The position numbers were made by a program, and so were the translations under genes. The notes under the pieces were generated by a model. The model did no database searches. It saw only the letters and a program-made list of their open reading frames with translations, and was not told where the DNA came from. Shown here piece by piece: positions 44,258 to 52,719 of a DNA stretch of 64,000 nucleotides (the stretch's first letter is position 1; every line of letters starts with the position of its first letter). Where the stretch lies: assembly GCA_963839815.1 (NCBI GenBank), contig CAWIWF010000006.1:1054001-1118000 (forward strand). Direction: 5' to 3'. The stretch is from JACVRM01 sp963839815 (GTDB lineage Bacteria; Actinomycetota; Thermoleophilia; Gaiellales; Gaiellaceae).

Positions 44258-44845
44258 GTGGTGCTGGCCCTCTCGACGACGAACAAGATCGGGCTGCTCT
44301 CCGTCGCGCTCGTCTTCATCGCCTTCTCGCTGGCGGCGTCGTTCCTCTTCCCGCGCGCGAACCCGAACTTCCCGGGCCGTGGGCTGCGCGTCTTCATCGT
44401 CGTGACGATCGTCCTGACCATCGCGATGCTGGGTGCCGTCGAGGTGTTCGCCGTGGAGGACGAGGAGCCGCACGAGGAGTCGCCCGTCGCGGCCGAGACA
44501 ATCACCACCGCCGAGACGACCACCGGCGCCGAGACCACCACCGAGGCGGAGACCACGCCGGAGGAGCCGTCAGGGTCGGCGGAGGCGGGAGAGGCGGTCT
44601 TCACCTCGGCCGGATGCGGTGCCTGTCACGTCCTCGAGGCCGCCGGCGGCGCCGGCGAGGTCGGGCCCAACCTGGACGAGACGCTCGCCGGCAAGGACGA
44701 GGACTACATCCGCGAGTCGATCGTCGAGCCGAACGCGGTGATCGCCGAGGGCTACCAGGAGGGGGTCATGCCGGCGAACTACCGGGAGCAGCTCGACGAC
44801 GAGCAGCTCGGCGACCTCGTAGCCCTGCTCGCGCAGAGCTCCTGA
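44258..44845 (+). CDS. Membrane-anchored monohaem cytochrome c
   Basis: 195 residues: two N-terminal hydrophobic segments (about 9-28 and 43-62), an acidic Thr/Glu-rich linker (about 67-108, repeats of ETTTxAE), then a class I cytochrome c domain with haem motif CGACH, GPNLDETLAGKDEDYIRESIVEPNAVI and the axial Met in EGVMPANYREQLDDEQLGDLVALL. This resembles the cytochrome c domain linked to cytochrome oxidase subunit II and its free-standing forms. An electron carrier tethered to the outer membrane face is inferred. Confidence 0.9.
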   Translation: MVLALSTTNKIGLLSVALVFIAFSLAASFLFPRANPNFPGRGLRVFIVVTIVLTIAMLGAVEVFAVEDEEPHEESPVAAETITTAETTTGAETTTEAETTPEEPSGSAEAGEAVFTSAGCGACHVLEAAGGAGEVGPNLDETLAGKDEDYIRESIVEPNAVIAEGYQEGVMPANYREQLDDEQLGDLVALLAQSS

Positions 44846-44853
44846 GACGCGAA

Positions 44854-44882
44854 CGCCCGTCCCGGAGCGACCGGAACGGGCG
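44854..44882 (+). terminator. Hairpin after the cytochrome c gene
   Basis: CGCCCGTCCCGG / CCGGAACGGGCG stem with one mismatch and loop AGCGA, nine bases after the stop. Confidence 0.65.
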
Positions 44883-45020
44883 ACGCGGATGCCGGATGAG
44901 GGGGGAGACCGGCTCTCTGAGCATCGGGTTGCCGGCGGCCCCGTAGCCTCCCTCGGAAGGGGGATCCGGCCCTCCGGCGAAGGGAGAGCGCGGCCGGAGC
45001 TGCGCTATTCTGGCCCTCAG

Positions 45021-45111
45021 GGAGAAGTGGCCGAGTGGCTGAAGGCGGCGCCCTGCTAAGGCGTTAGGTGGGGAAATCCCTGCCTCGAGGGTTCGAATCC
45101 CTCCTTCTCCG
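45021..45111 (+). tRNA. tRNA-Ser (anticodon GCT)
   Basis: Class II tRNA: acceptor GGAGAAG/CTTCTCC, anticodon loop CTGCTAA, long variable arm (GTGGGGAAATCCCTGC), T-arm GGGTTCGAATCCC, discriminator G, no CCA. TATTCT lies nine bases upstream. Confidence 0.95.
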
Positions 45112-45119
45112 CTCACTCG

Positions 45120-45142
45120 CCCGCGACGCCGCGCGTCGCGGG
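45120..45142 (+). terminator. Terminator of tRNA-Ser(GCT)
   Basis: Stem CCCGCGACGC / GCGTCGCGGG with a 3-base loop, then CTTGTTCGCTT. The same stem follows tRNA-Ser(GGA) near 55940. Confidence 0.75.
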
Positions 45143-45147
45143 CTTGT

Positions 45148-45205
45148 TCGCTTCACGGGGGAAACCCGGTTTCCCCCGTGGGCCCCCTCGTCGGTCTGAC
45201 GCGCC
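45148..45205. repeat. 27-bp palindrome element (copy 2)
   Basis: CACGGGGGAAACC-C-GGTTTCCCCCGTG at 45154-45180 followed by GGCCCCCTCGT and GACGCGCC; the inverted counterpart of the copy at 20463. The rest of the 45112-45351 gap is GC-rich with short hairpins and no gene. Confidence 0.8.
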
Positions 45206-45351
45206 GGAGCCGCGTGGTGCCTGCGGCCGGCGGAGCCGGCCTCCGGCGGAGAGCAGCCTCGAACACGTTCGGCGAGAGACTGCGCGTCAAGCGGACGCGC
45301 CGGGGACCGCGGTGCCTCCCGCGATCCACGGGCGGCTTTCGGCGCAGCCAG

Positions 45352-46086
45352 TCAGGGCTCGAGCCTTGTCGCCGGGCCCGTCTGCTCGAGCTCCTCCGCC
45401 CAGACGGCTTGCGCGCGTTCGTCGGGGTTCAGGTGACGGGCGCGGTCGGCGGCTGGGCTCGGTCGCGTATGGGCGAGGAGGACGCTGATCTCATAAGGCC
45501 TCTTCCCTGCGAGGGACACGGCGGCCGGGCTCGCGGCGGCCTGGTCTTCCACCGGTTCCACTCGGTCAGCGGTGATCGGCAGCGCTGCCGCCGATGAGAG
45601 CAGCGACCACTGTCCACTCGGGGCTCGAACGAGCGCCACGAGCACCCGGTCCCCGACCTCGACCCGCCTCGATCCGAGCTCGGCGTACGGCACGAGCTTG
45701 CTGTCCTTCGACCACCAGCCGTCGACCAGCACCGGGACGACCGAGCCGGCCCGCGCCGCGTCGGTTCTGCGCCAGAGCGTCGACTCCACGTTCATGCGCA
45801 CGCGGCGCCCGACATAGCCCCCGTTCTCCGCGACATCGCCACTCGCCGGCAGCCGCGCCTCGCCGTCGACTCGCACGATCGAGACCTGATCAGCGAATCC
45901 CACCCAGTCTCTCAGCGTCTCAGAGGGCCAGCGCGGATAGGCGGAGCCGCGAACGAGAGCGTCCGAGGTTGGATCTTCGCGGGCGAGTACGCCTGCCACC
46001 ACCGCAGCTAGCAGGCAGGTCGTGGCTGCACCCAGCAGCAGCGCCCGCAGGCGCTGCCCCGATCGACCCTCGTCAGTACGTCGCAT
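45352..46086 (-). CDS. Single-pass membrane protein of unknown function
   Basis: 244 residues from ATG 46086 (MRRTDEGRSGQRLRALLLG). One N-terminal transmembrane helix (LLLGAATTCLLAAVVAGVLA), then an extracytoplasmic domain with beta-rich segments (VSIVRVDGEARL, RRVRMNVESTLWRRTD, RRVEVGDRVLVALVRAPSGQWSLLSS), reminiscent of small OB-like barrels. No named family is recognised. The longer open frame upstream is Arg/Ser-rich and unsupported. Confidence 0.6.
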   Translation of the reverse strand: MRRTDEGRSGQRLRALLLGAATTCLLAAVVAGVLAREDPTSDALVRGSAYPRWPSETLRDWVGFADQVSIVRVDGEARLPASGDVAENGGYVGRRVRMNVESTLWRRTDAARAGSVVPVLVDGWWSKDSKLVPYAELGSRRVEVGDRVLVALVRAPSGQWSLLSSAAALPITADRVEPVEDQAAASPAAVSLAGKRPYEISVLLAHTRPSPAADRARHLNPDERAQAVWAEELEQTGPATRLEP

Positions 46087-46371
46087 TGATCTGCGCGACG
46101 CTGTGCGCGCCGAGGACGTACGGCGCGGGAATGGCGAGGCACTCGAGCGACTGGTCACTGTTGGCTCTGACCGGGGCCGCCTGCTGTCCGTGTGTGAGGC
46201 CGACCCCGTGCCCAAGTCTGTCACTGCTCCATCTCGCCGCGGACGGTACGTCGCGTGCGGCGCGCCCACAAGATGGCCAATTCGGGCATGTCCACGGTGG
46301 ACGGCCCGATCGCGCCCGGCTCGGCTCGCTGACTCATGGCCTCGTCTGATGCCAGCACCACGTCGCTCGTC

Positions 46372-46923
46372 TCACTCCGTGGCGGAGTCGAGCGGCCACT
46401 CGAGGCGCACCGGCTTGTACTCGCCGGGCCAGTTGGCGTATGCCTCCCCGGGGTCGTCCGTGGCGGTCGCGACCGATGCGCCGTGCTTGGCGGCGATCTC
46501 GCTGACCGGGTAGTGCAGCTGCTCCTGCTCGGGGCGTGCGCCGATCATCAGGATGGCGCAGGGGCCGTCGCCGGCGCCGACGAAGATGTGGCGCGTGCCG
46601 GCCGGGCAGTGGACGTAGTCCCACTGGCGGAGCGGCCGCTCCTGCTCCTCGACGACGAGCAGGCACTCCCCGGCGAGCACGAGGAAGCCCTCCTGCACGC
46701 CCTCCGAGTGGTAGAGCGCGCTCGGCTCGCCCGGCCAGATGACATGGACGTTGACGCCAATGTCGCGAAACGGTGCCTCCCGCCCCTCGAGCGGGAAGAC
46801 CGCGCCGCCCTTCTCCGCGTTGCGGGCCGCGAGTGCGTCGCCGAGGTTGAGGACGAACCAACCATCCGAAGTGATGTAGCGGCCGTAGGGGGTCTCCTCC
46901 GAGCGAGCTTCTTCGACGGGCAT
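46372..46923 (-). CDS. Cupin-domain protein
   Basis: 183 residues, ATG after AGGAGG. Double-stranded beta-helix core: NVHVIWPGEPSALYHSEGVQEGFLVLAGECLLVVEEQERPLRQWDYVHCPAGTRHIFVGAG. The two cupin motifs keep H, E and the later H, so metal binding is likely. Family members include sugar-binding and oxygenase-like enzymes; the reaction is unknown. It lies 61 bases before the leftward toxin-antitoxin pair's end. Confidence 0.85.
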   Translation of the reverse strand: MPVEEARSEETPYGRYITSDGWFVLNLGDALAARNAEKGGAVFPLEGREAPFRDIGVNVHVIWPGEPSALYHSEGVQEGFLVLAGECLLVVEEQERPLRQWDYVHCPAGTRHIFVGAGDGPCAILMIGARPEQEQLHYPVSEIAAKHGASVATATDDPGEAYANWPGEYKPVRLEWPLDSATE

Positions 46924-46983
46924 GCATCCTCCTGTGAGCGGGGTGGAAGCGGGAGTTCTCGCACATGGGCGGCGTCGCGCGAG

Positions 46984-47274
46984 TCAGCGTGAACTGCCGT
47001 AGGCGGTTCCGCGGTGCCGGATGGAGCGCACGACGACGCGGCCGGCGTGCTCGCGCCCTTTGAGCGTGTACAGGACGCGGTAGCTCCCGACTCGCGCCGA
47101 CCAGAGCCCGCGCAGCTTGCCGACGAGCTCCTTGCCCGCGTACGGGTCGAGGCGGAGCGCGTCGAGCGTGGACAGAACTGCCTCGCGCACGAGCGGCGGA
47201 AGGCCGGTCAGATCGTCTTGCGCTCGTCGCGTCAGGAAGAGCTCAGGCAAGCCCGAGCTCGCCGCGGACATCAT
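46984..47274 (-). CDS. RelE/ParE-type toxin
   Basis: 96 residues (or 88 from TTG 47250, which overlaps the antitoxin less). Fold signature: LFLTRRAQDDLTGLPPLVREAVLSTLDALRLDPYAGKELVGKLRGLWSARVGSYRVLYTLKG...VVVRSIRHRGTAYG, with the basic RVGSYRVLY core of RelE mRNA interferases. It overlaps the antitoxin gene, the usual type II layout. It should cleave ribosome-bound mRNA when not neutralised. Confidence 0.9.
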   Translation of the reverse strand: MMSAASSGLPELFLTRRAQDDLTGLPPLVREAVLSTLDALRLDPYAGKELVGKLRGLWSARVGSYRVLYTLKGREHAGRVVVRSIRHRGTAYGSSR

Positions 47275-47509
47275 CGAGCGGGCTCAATCGCCCGGCCCGC
47301 ACGTCCTGCTCGCTCTGGCGTAGCGCTTCGAGTGTTGGCTCGTCTGCGAGCACCTCGAGCGTCTCCTGGATCGCCTCCCACTCGGCCGCCGACAGCACGA
47401 CCGCGGCCGGGCGGCCGTTGCGTGTGATCACGACGTGCTCGTGCCGTGCCTGCACGTCGTCCAAGAGCTCCGAGAGAGTGCCGCGGGCCTCGGAATCTCG
47501 ATGGCTCAA
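47243..47509 (-). CDS. Phd/YefM-type antitoxin
   Basis: 88 residues from TTG 47509 (LSHRDSEARGTLSELLDDVQ). HEHVVITRNGRPAAVVLSAAEWEAIQETLEVL is the Phd/YefM DNA-binding fold; the acidic C-terminus (EQDVRAGRLSPLDDVRGEL) should wrap the toxin. No ATG is in frame; TACAGT overlaps the first codons. It is paired with the RelE-type toxin and probably represses its own promoter. Confidence 0.85.
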   Translation of the reverse strand: MSHRDSEARGTLSELLDDVQARHEHVVITRNGRPAAVVLSAAEWEAIQETLEVLADEPTLEALRQSEQDVRAGRLSPLDDVRGELGLA

Positions 47510-47530
47510 CTGTACATGAACCTGTACAGA
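47505..47530 (-). promoter_or_regulatory. Probable operator of the RelE-type module
   Basis: Two direct TGTACAG blocks 12 bases apart (47511-47529) sit on the expected start of the antitoxin gene, fitting autoregulation by a Phd-family protein. Confidence 0.45.
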
Positions 47531-47618
47531 ACGTCGCCTCCAGGGCTCCGAAAGAGAACGTGCGGGCCTCGGTGAAGCGCGCAGCGAGCACTGCGGCCAT
47601 GGCCCGAACTGTCCGATG

Positions 47619-47802
47619 CAGCCAGTGTCTGGGGCCAGGCCCGGGACGTGTCCGGTGGGGCCACTGTCTGGGGCCAGGCTCTGGACGTGTCCGGTGGGGC
47701 CAGGTCTGCGGCCAGGCCGGGCGTGACCGGTGCAGCCAATGTCTGGGGCCGGGCCCTGGACGTGTCCGGTGGGGCCACTGTCTGGGGCCAGGCCCTGGAC
47801 AG
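47619..47802. repeat. Tandem 37-39 bp repeat, five copies
   Basis: Units begin GTCTGGGGCCAGGC at 47627, 47666, 47704, 47741 and 47780 and carry GGACGTGTCCGGTGGGGCCA. A related block is at about 34950-34990. The array fills the 341-base gap upstream of the ABC operon, in which no gene is seen. Confidence 0.85.
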
Positions 47803-47838
47803 GTCCGACGCGGCTCTTGCCGAGGAGCGGCGCGCCGA

Positions 47839-47844
47839 TAGCCT
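47839..47844 (+). promoter_or_regulatory. -10 hexamer TAGCCT for the ABC exporter operon
   Basis: TAGCCT, six bases, GTG 47851; leaderless geometry. Confidence 0.6.
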
Positions 47845-47850
47845 GCCGCC

Positions 47851-48777
47851 GTGGAGGCGAGGGGCGTCGTCGAGGCACGCGGGCTGACGAAGCGGTTCGG
47901 AGAGCTGACCGCCGTCGACGCGATCGACTTCGAGGTTCGGCCGGGCGAGACGTTCGGCTTCCTCGGCCCGAACGGCGCCGGCAAGTCCTCGACCATGCGC
48001 ATGATCGGCGCGGTCTCGCCTCGCTCAGGCGGCGACCTCTCGGTGCTGGGGCTCGACCCCGCCGAGCACGGGCCCGCGATCCGCGCGCGCCTCGGCGTCG
48101 TGCCGCAGCTCGACAACCTCGACTTCGAGCTCACGGTCTGGGAGAACCTGCTCGTCTACGGCCGCTTCTTCGGCCTGCCGAAGGCGACGGTCAAGGAGCG
48201 CGCCGACGAGCTGCTCGACTTCCTCCAGCTGACCGAGCGGCGCGGCTCGAAGATCGAGCCGCTCTCCGGCGGCATGAAGCGCCGGCTCACCATCGCCCGC
48301 GCGCTCATCAACGAGCCCGATCTGCTGCTTCTCGACGAGCCGACCACCGGGCTCGACCCGCAGGCTCGCCACGCCGTCTGGGACAAGCTCTACCGGCTCA
48401 AGCGGCGCGGCGTCACCCAGGTGCTGACGACGCACTACATGGACGAGGCCGAGCAGCTCTGCGACCGGCTCGTCGTCATGGACCGCGGCCGCATCGTCGC
48501 GGAGGGGTCGCCGCGCGAGCTGATCGCGCGCCACGTGCCGCGCGACGTCGTCGAGCTCCGCTTCGCCGGCGGCTCCGATGGCCACGCCGACCGCCTTGGC
48601 GACGTCGGCGAGCGAGTCGAGGTGCTCGCCGACCGGGTCCTGATCGGGACGACGGACGGCGACGCCACCGTCGAGGCTGTCCACGCCGCAGGCGTCGAGC
48701 CGGACAGCCTGCTCGTCCGCCGCAGCACGCTCGAGGACGTCTTCCTCGCCATCACCGGCCGCTCGCTGATCGAGTGA
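47851..48777 (+). CDS. ABC exporter ATP-binding protein
   Basis: 308 residues: Walker A GPNGAGKSSTMRM, the Q-loop region PQLDNLDFELTV, signature LSGGMKRRLTIARALI, Walker B LLLLDEPTTGLDP, H-loop LTTHYMDEAEQL, and a C-terminal extension ending RSTLEDVFLAITGRSL, as in NodI/DrrA-type exporters. It powers the two permeases encoded next; its stop overlaps the next GTG by four bases. The layout (one ATPase and two different ABC-2 permeases) resembles NodIJ-like exporters; the cargo is unknown. Confidence 0.93.
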   Translation: MEARGVVEARGLTKRFGELTAVDAIDFEVRPGETFGFLGPNGAGKSSTMRMIGAVSPRSGGDLSVLGLDPAEHGPAIRARLGVVPQLDNLDFELTVWENLLVYGRFFGLPKATVKERADELLDFLQLTERRGSKIEPLSGGMKRRLTIARALINEPDLLLLDEPTTGLDPQARHAVWDKLYRLKRRGVTQVLTTHYMDEAEQLCDRLVVMDRGRIVAEGSPRELIARHVPRDVVELRFAGGSDGHADRLGDVGERVEVLADRVLIGTTDGDATVEAVHAAGVEPDSLLVRRSTLEDVFLAITGRSLIE

Positions 48778-49568
48778 GCACGGTCGCCGCACCCAGCCCG
48801 ATGGCGCGCGCCGGCAGCGTGCTCGCCTGGCACGCGCGCAGCTACCGGGCTGCCTGGCGCGGGACGATCACGACCGCGTTCCTCAACCCGCTGCTCTTCC
48901 TGCTCTCGATCGGCGTGCTGCTCGGGAGCGTCATCGACGAGCGCCAGCCCGACCTCGGCGGCCTCACCTACCTCGAGTTCGTCGCGCCCGGCCTGCTCGC
49001 GGCGACGGCGATGCAGATCGGCACGAACGAGGGCAGCTTCCCCGTCATGGCCGGCATCCGCTGGGCGCGCACCTACCACGGGGTCGTGGCGACGCCGATC
49101 CGCGTCTCGGAGCTCTACACGGGGCTGCTCGGCTGGGTGGCGCTGCGGATCCTCGTCGCGGCGCTGATCTTCACCGGCGTCGCAGCGGTCATCGGCGCGT
49201 TCGACTCGCCGCTCGCGGCGGTCGCGCCGCTCGGCGCCTTGCTCTGCGGGCTGGCGTTCGCCGCGCCGCTCGCCGCCCTCGCCGCCTACACGGAGGACAG
49301 TCAGGTGATGACCGGCGTCTTCCGCTTCCTGATCCTGCCGCTCTTCCTCTTCTCCGGGTCGTTCTTCCCGATCGAGCAGCTGCCGGACTGGCTGGAGCCG
49401 GTCGCGTGGGCGACGCCGGTCTGGCACGGCGTCTCGCTCTGTCGCGACCTCGCCTCGGGCAGCGTCGACGTCGCCGTCGCGCTCGGCCACGCGGGGTTCA
49501 TGGCGGCGTTCGTCGTCGGCGGCTCGCTGCTCGCGGTGCGGCTCCTCAACGACAGGCTGCTCAAGTGA
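48774..49568 (+). CDS. ABC-2 type permease 1
   Basis: 264 residues, six hydrophobic segments. LNPLLFLLSIGVLLGSVIDERQPDLGGLTYLEFVAPGLLAATAMQ near the N-terminus and FLILPLFLFSGSFFPIEQLPDWLEPVAWATPVWHGVSL near the C-terminus match the NodJ/ABC-2 family. It overlaps both neighbours by four bases. Confidence 0.9.
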   Translation: MSTVAAPSPMARAGSVLAWHARSYRAAWRGTITTAFLNPLLFLLSIGVLLGSVIDERQPDLGGLTYLEFVAPGLLAATAMQIGTNEGSFPVMAGIRWARTYHGVVATPIRVSELYTGLLGWVALRILVAALIFTGVAAVIGAFDSPLAAVAPLGALLCGLAFAAPLAALAAYTEDSQVMTGVFRFLILPLFLFSGSFFPIEQLPDWLEPVAWATPVWHGVSLCRDLASGSVDVAVALGHAGFMAAFVVGGSLLAVRLLNDRLLK

Positions 49569-50374
49569 GCGACGTCGCCCTCGGCGCGCGCATCGTCCCC
49601 GGCCTGCCGCGTGGCGGCAGCCTCGCATGGCGGCTCGTCCAGCGGAACCTCGTCACGGGCCGGCGGCAGTGGCTGCTGATCTCGTCCGGGCTGTTCGAGC
49701 CGGTCTTCTACCTGCTGGGCCTCGGCATCGGCGTCGGCGCGCTCGTCGGCGACCTGACGTACGCCGGCGAGACCGTGTCGTACCGCGAGTTCGTGGCGCC
49801 CGCGCTGCTCGCCGCCGCGGCGATGAACGGGGCGGTCTACGAGTCGACGATCAACATCTTCGCCAAGCTGAAGTGGGGGCGGGTGTACGAGGGCGTGCTG
49901 GCGACGCCGCTCGGCGTCCGCGACGTGGCGATCGGCGAGCTGACGTACGCGCTGATGCGCGGCGCGCTCTACGCGGCGGCGTTCGCGCTGACGATGCTCG
50001 CGCTCGGGCTGATCGAGTCGGCCTGGGCGCTGCTCGCCATCCCGGCCGCGCTGCTGGTCGGCGCCGCGTTCGCGTCGCTCGGGCTCGTGGTCGTGACGCT
50101 GATGCGCTCCTGGGCCGACTTCGCCTTCATCGAGGTCGCCACGCTGCCCATGTTCCTGTTCTCGGCGACCTTCGTGCCGCTCGACGACTACCCCGAGGCC
50201 GTGCAGTGGCTGCTGCCGCTGACGCCGCTCTACCACGGCGTCGAGCTGCTGCGGGGCCTGACGCTCGGGACCGCCGGCGCGGGCTCGCTCCTGCACGTGG
50301 CCTACCTGGTGGCGCTGATCGTGGCCGGCCTCGCCGTCGCCGACCGGCGGCTCGAGCGGCTGCTGCTGAAGTAG
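49565..50374 (+). CDS. ABC-2 type permease 2
   Basis: 269 residues, six hydrophobic segments, with YREFVAPALLAAAAMNGAVYESTINIFAKLKWGRVYEGVLATPLGVRDVA and LPMFLFSATFVPLDDYPEAVQWLLPLTPLYHGVELLRG, the same family pattern as permease 1. The two permeases differ enough to work as a heterodimer. It is the last gene of the coupled three-gene exporter. Confidence 0.9.
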   Translation: MSDVALGARIVPGLPRGGSLAWRLVQRNLVTGRRQWLLISSGLFEPVFYLLGLGIGVGALVGDLTYAGETVSYREFVAPALLAAAAMNGAVYESTINIFAKLKWGRVYEGVLATPLGVRDVAIGELTYALMRGALYAAAFALTMLALGLIESAWALLAIPAALLVGAAFASLGLVVVTLMRSWADFAFIEVATLPMFLFSATFVPLDDYPEAVQWLLPLTPLYHGVELLRGLTLGTAGAGSLLHVAYLVALIVAGLAVADRRLERLLLK

Positions 50375-50432
50375 CGGTCGCCGGTTAGGTGCTCGGCGCC
50401 GACCTCTGCGAGCGGGGTGCCGTCGTCGCACT

Positions 50433-50887
50433 TCACGGTGGCCCTCCGGGCAGCCTGTTGACGTAGGCCTGAACCTCGGCCCGACGAACGTGGTGCAGAA
50501 TCGCGCAGTTGATGGGCTCACCGGCCTGTCGGAGCTCCTCGCAGGGGACTGTGACCATCCGGCTCGGGGTCTCGCCGGCCTCGCCGGCGTCGGCGTCGAG
50601 CAGGTGCCGCCCTCGGCGAGCGCTCGATGGGCGGCGATCGCGAGCGTCCCGTCCTCGTACACCCACCCCTTGTCGGCGAAAGGCTCGCAGTAGGTTCGGC
50701 GCACGTAGCGCTCGACTGCGCTGCGATCCGCGATGACCGCTGCGGGATCCGATCGGGCCACCAGGCGGTCGGTGCACCTATCGGCGGCCGAGCTGTCACT
50801 CGAATCGCCGTTGCAGGCCGAGCCGACCGCCGCCGCCAAGATCGCGGCGGTCACTACGGCGAGACTTGCTCTGCCAGCGGGAGCCAT
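50433..50887 (-). CDS. Lipoprotein of unknown function (one frame disruption)
   Basis: N-terminal signal SLAVVTAAILAAAVGSAC with lipobox VGSAC; the mature part is ADRCTDRLVARSDPAAVIADRSAVERYVRRTYCEPFADKGW. Another frame continues ETPSRMVTVPCEELRQAGEPINCAILHHVRRAEVQAYVNRLPGGPP to the stop at 50433, so a one- or two-base indel near 50590 joins them. Four or more cysteines suggest disulfides outside the membrane. About 151 residues are expected. No family is recognised. Confidence 0.65.
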
Positions 50888-50950
50888 GGCCCCTTCTACT
50901 CACGGCACTCCGTGGGCGCAACCCCGGTCCGAGGCCGCCGCGCCGATGAA

Positions 50951-50977
50951 TGCACAATTGTGTGAAAGTGCTACTGT
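50951..50977 (+). promoter_or_regulatory. Operator-like palindrome and -10 hexamer of the VapBC-like pair
   Basis: The perfect palindrome CACAATTGTG (50953-50962) precedes TACTGT (50972-50977), which is exactly six bases before the GTG at 50984. It fits an autoregulated, leaderless toxin-antitoxin promoter. Confidence 0.6.
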
Positions 50978-50983
50978 GCGATC

Positions 50984-51217
50984 GTGCAAAAGGATCGAGC
51001 CACGTACAGTCTCGATCCCTCCCTGCTTCGTGCCGCCCGCATCGCCGCAGCTCGACAGGGCAAGCGCGAGTCGGAGCTCGTCGAGGACGCGTTGCGGAGC
51101 TACCTGGGTCTCGGCGTGCTGGAGGAGATCTGGGCGACCACACCGGGTGATCTGGACGGCAAGCAGGCGCTCGACGTCGCCGTCGCCGAGCAGCACGCCG
51201 CACGCCCCGGCCGTTGA
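50984..51217 (+). CDS. Ribbon-helix-helix-type antitoxin
   Basis: 77 residues. DRATYSLDPSLLRAARIAAARQGKRESELVEDALRSYLG is a ribbon-helix-helix DNA-binding fold; the tail (LEEIWATTPGDLDGKQALDVAVAEQHA) would contact the toxin. It overlaps the PIN toxin by four bases. The palindrome just upstream is its likely operator. Confidence 0.85.
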   Translation: MQKDRATYSLDPSLLRAARIAAARQGKRESELVEDALRSYLGLGVLEEIWATTPGDLDGKQALDVAVAEQHAARPGR

Positions 51218-51627
51218 CCCGCGCCGTCCTCGACGTCAACGTCATCGTCGCCGCCGCTCTCAGCCCGACCGGAGCCCCTGCCGACTGCCTTCGCGCCCAC
51301 GCCGATGGACGCTTTGAGCTGATCGTGAGCGAGCGGCTCCTCGGCGAGCTCGGCGTCGTCCTGGCACGAGAGAAGTTCCGGCGCTACGTCTCGCTCGATC
51401 AGGCAGAGCGCTTCGCCGGCGCGCTTCGTCGTGACGCCCTCCTCGGCCGTGACCCGGTCGATGCTCCTCCGGTCTCGCCGGATCCTGGCGACGACTACCT
51501 GCTCGCCCTTGCTCACGCGCACAGCGCTCACGTGCTCGTCACTGGCGATCGTCACCTGCTCGACCTCTCGCCGGCCGGGTTCCGGATCGTCGGCCCGCGA
51601 GAGTTCCTCGCGCTGCTTCCGACCTGA
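51214..51627 (+). CDS. PIN-domain toxin (VapC-like, COG1569 type)
   Basis: 137 residues from TTG 51214. Catalytic acidic residues: AVLDVNVIVAAAL (Asp), ELIVSERLLGELGVVL (Glu), SPDPGDDYLLALAHAH (Asp-Asp) and LVTGDRHLLDL (Asp). This is the putative toxin-component PIN family that cleaves RNA with Mg or Mn. It is translationally coupled to the antitoxin. Confidence 0.9.
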   Translation: MTRAVLDVNVIVAAALSPTGAPADCLRAHADGRFELIVSERLLGELGVVLAREKFRRYVSLDQAERFAGALRRDALLGRDPVDAPPVSPDPGDDYLLALAHAHSAHVLVTGDRHLLDLSPAGFRIVGPREFLALLPT

Positions 51628-51715
51628 GCGTGCCGCCCTGCTCGGCGGAGGCCGGAGCGTCCCCTCCCCAAGGAGCCGTACGCCGCCTGCGGCCCGGCTA
51701 CCCTGTGCGAGCCTC

Positions 51716-51802
51716 GGAGGGGTGCCGGAGCGGCCGAACGGGGCGGTCTCGAAAACCGTTAAGGGCGCAAGTCCTTCGAGGGTTCAAATCCCTCCCCCTC
51801 CG
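51716..51802 (+). tRNA. tRNA-Ser (anticodon CGA)
   Basis: Acceptor GGAGGGG/CCCCTCC, anticodon loop CTCGAAA, long variable arm (TTAAGGGCGCAAGTCCTT), T-arm GGGTTCAAATCCC, discriminator G, no CCA. TACCCT lies 11 bases upstream. It borders a stretch of accessory genes. Confidence 0.95.
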
Positions 51803-52025
51803 CTAGCTGTAGAGCCGAATCTGGCTCAGTGAGCCGGGTTCCGCCCTCGCGATGACGGTGGCGGAGCCCGCGAGCGTCATCCGCCTGAGTCCGCTGGAAT
51901 CCGCCCGAGAGGGTGGCGGACTGGCGCGCAACTGGCGCGCAGGTGCCGCGTCGGCATCGGGCACGGCTCTTAGTCGCCAGACGGCGCGGACAAGGGGAGC
52001 AGGGCGAGCGGCATCATGCGTTTAC

Positions 52026-52674
52026 ATGATTCAACGACTCGACCTTGCTCGGGCGATCGCCCTCGTGCAGACGACGCCAGAACAAATCATCTTCGACACG
52101 AAGAGGGACTTCATTCCACCCCGAGACGAGAACGCTCGCGCGGAGTTCATCAAGGACGTCGTTGCCATTGCTAACGGCCTGGCGTTCGGAGACGGCAGCC
52201 CCGGCTACGTCATCTACGGCGTCGAGGCCAGCCGACCCGACCCGATCATCGGCGTGACGACCCACTACGACGACGCGAGCCTGCAACAGCTCGTGAGCTC
52301 GCACGTAGATCCACCGGTCGACTTCGTCTTCTACGACGTCGACGCGGGGCAGGGGCGCAAGCTTTCCGTCCTACACGTTGAGCCATCGAGGCAGCCGTTC
52401 CACGTCATCGTTAAGGACGTGGGCGGTCTCCGAGACGGGACGTCCTTCATTCGTCGAGGGTCATCGACGCGTGGCGTGCACCGTGCCGACTGGATGCGGT
52501 TGTGCCTCGGGGAGGGGCTCGCCCTACCTCGCAAAGAGACTGGAGCAATACGGTCAGAAGGCGAATCTCCTCGCCGCTGGAACAGCGCACGCCAAGCTGC
52601 TCGCGGAGCAGGAGGCCCAGCTCCGCCGTCAGATGGAGCAGATGGCAGGACTGCCACCCGGGTCGCTGGGGTAG
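52026..52674 (+). CDS. AlbA_2/Schlafen-like putative ATP- or nucleic-acid-binding protein (one frame disruption)
   Basis: It starts MIQRLDLARAIALVQTTPEQ. The core IIFDTKRDFIPPRDENARAEFIKDVVAIANGLAFGDGSPGYVIYGVE matches the AlbA_2 (Schlafen AAA_4) domain, where E/D-xK and an N-G-x-G-G-like loop are typical. VLHVEPSRQPFHVIVKD and the FIRRGSSTR end of the domain follow. A one-base insertion near 52511 (run of G) hides the true tail YLAKRLEQYGQKANLLAAGT... ending EQMAGLPPGSLG, a coiled coil. Such domains occur in defence-linked and regulatory proteins. The start could lie further upstream. Confidence 0.72.
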
Positions 52675-52719
52675 TCACGGAACCGGCGGCGACCGCGCGG
52701 TAAAGAAAACACTGCGCTC

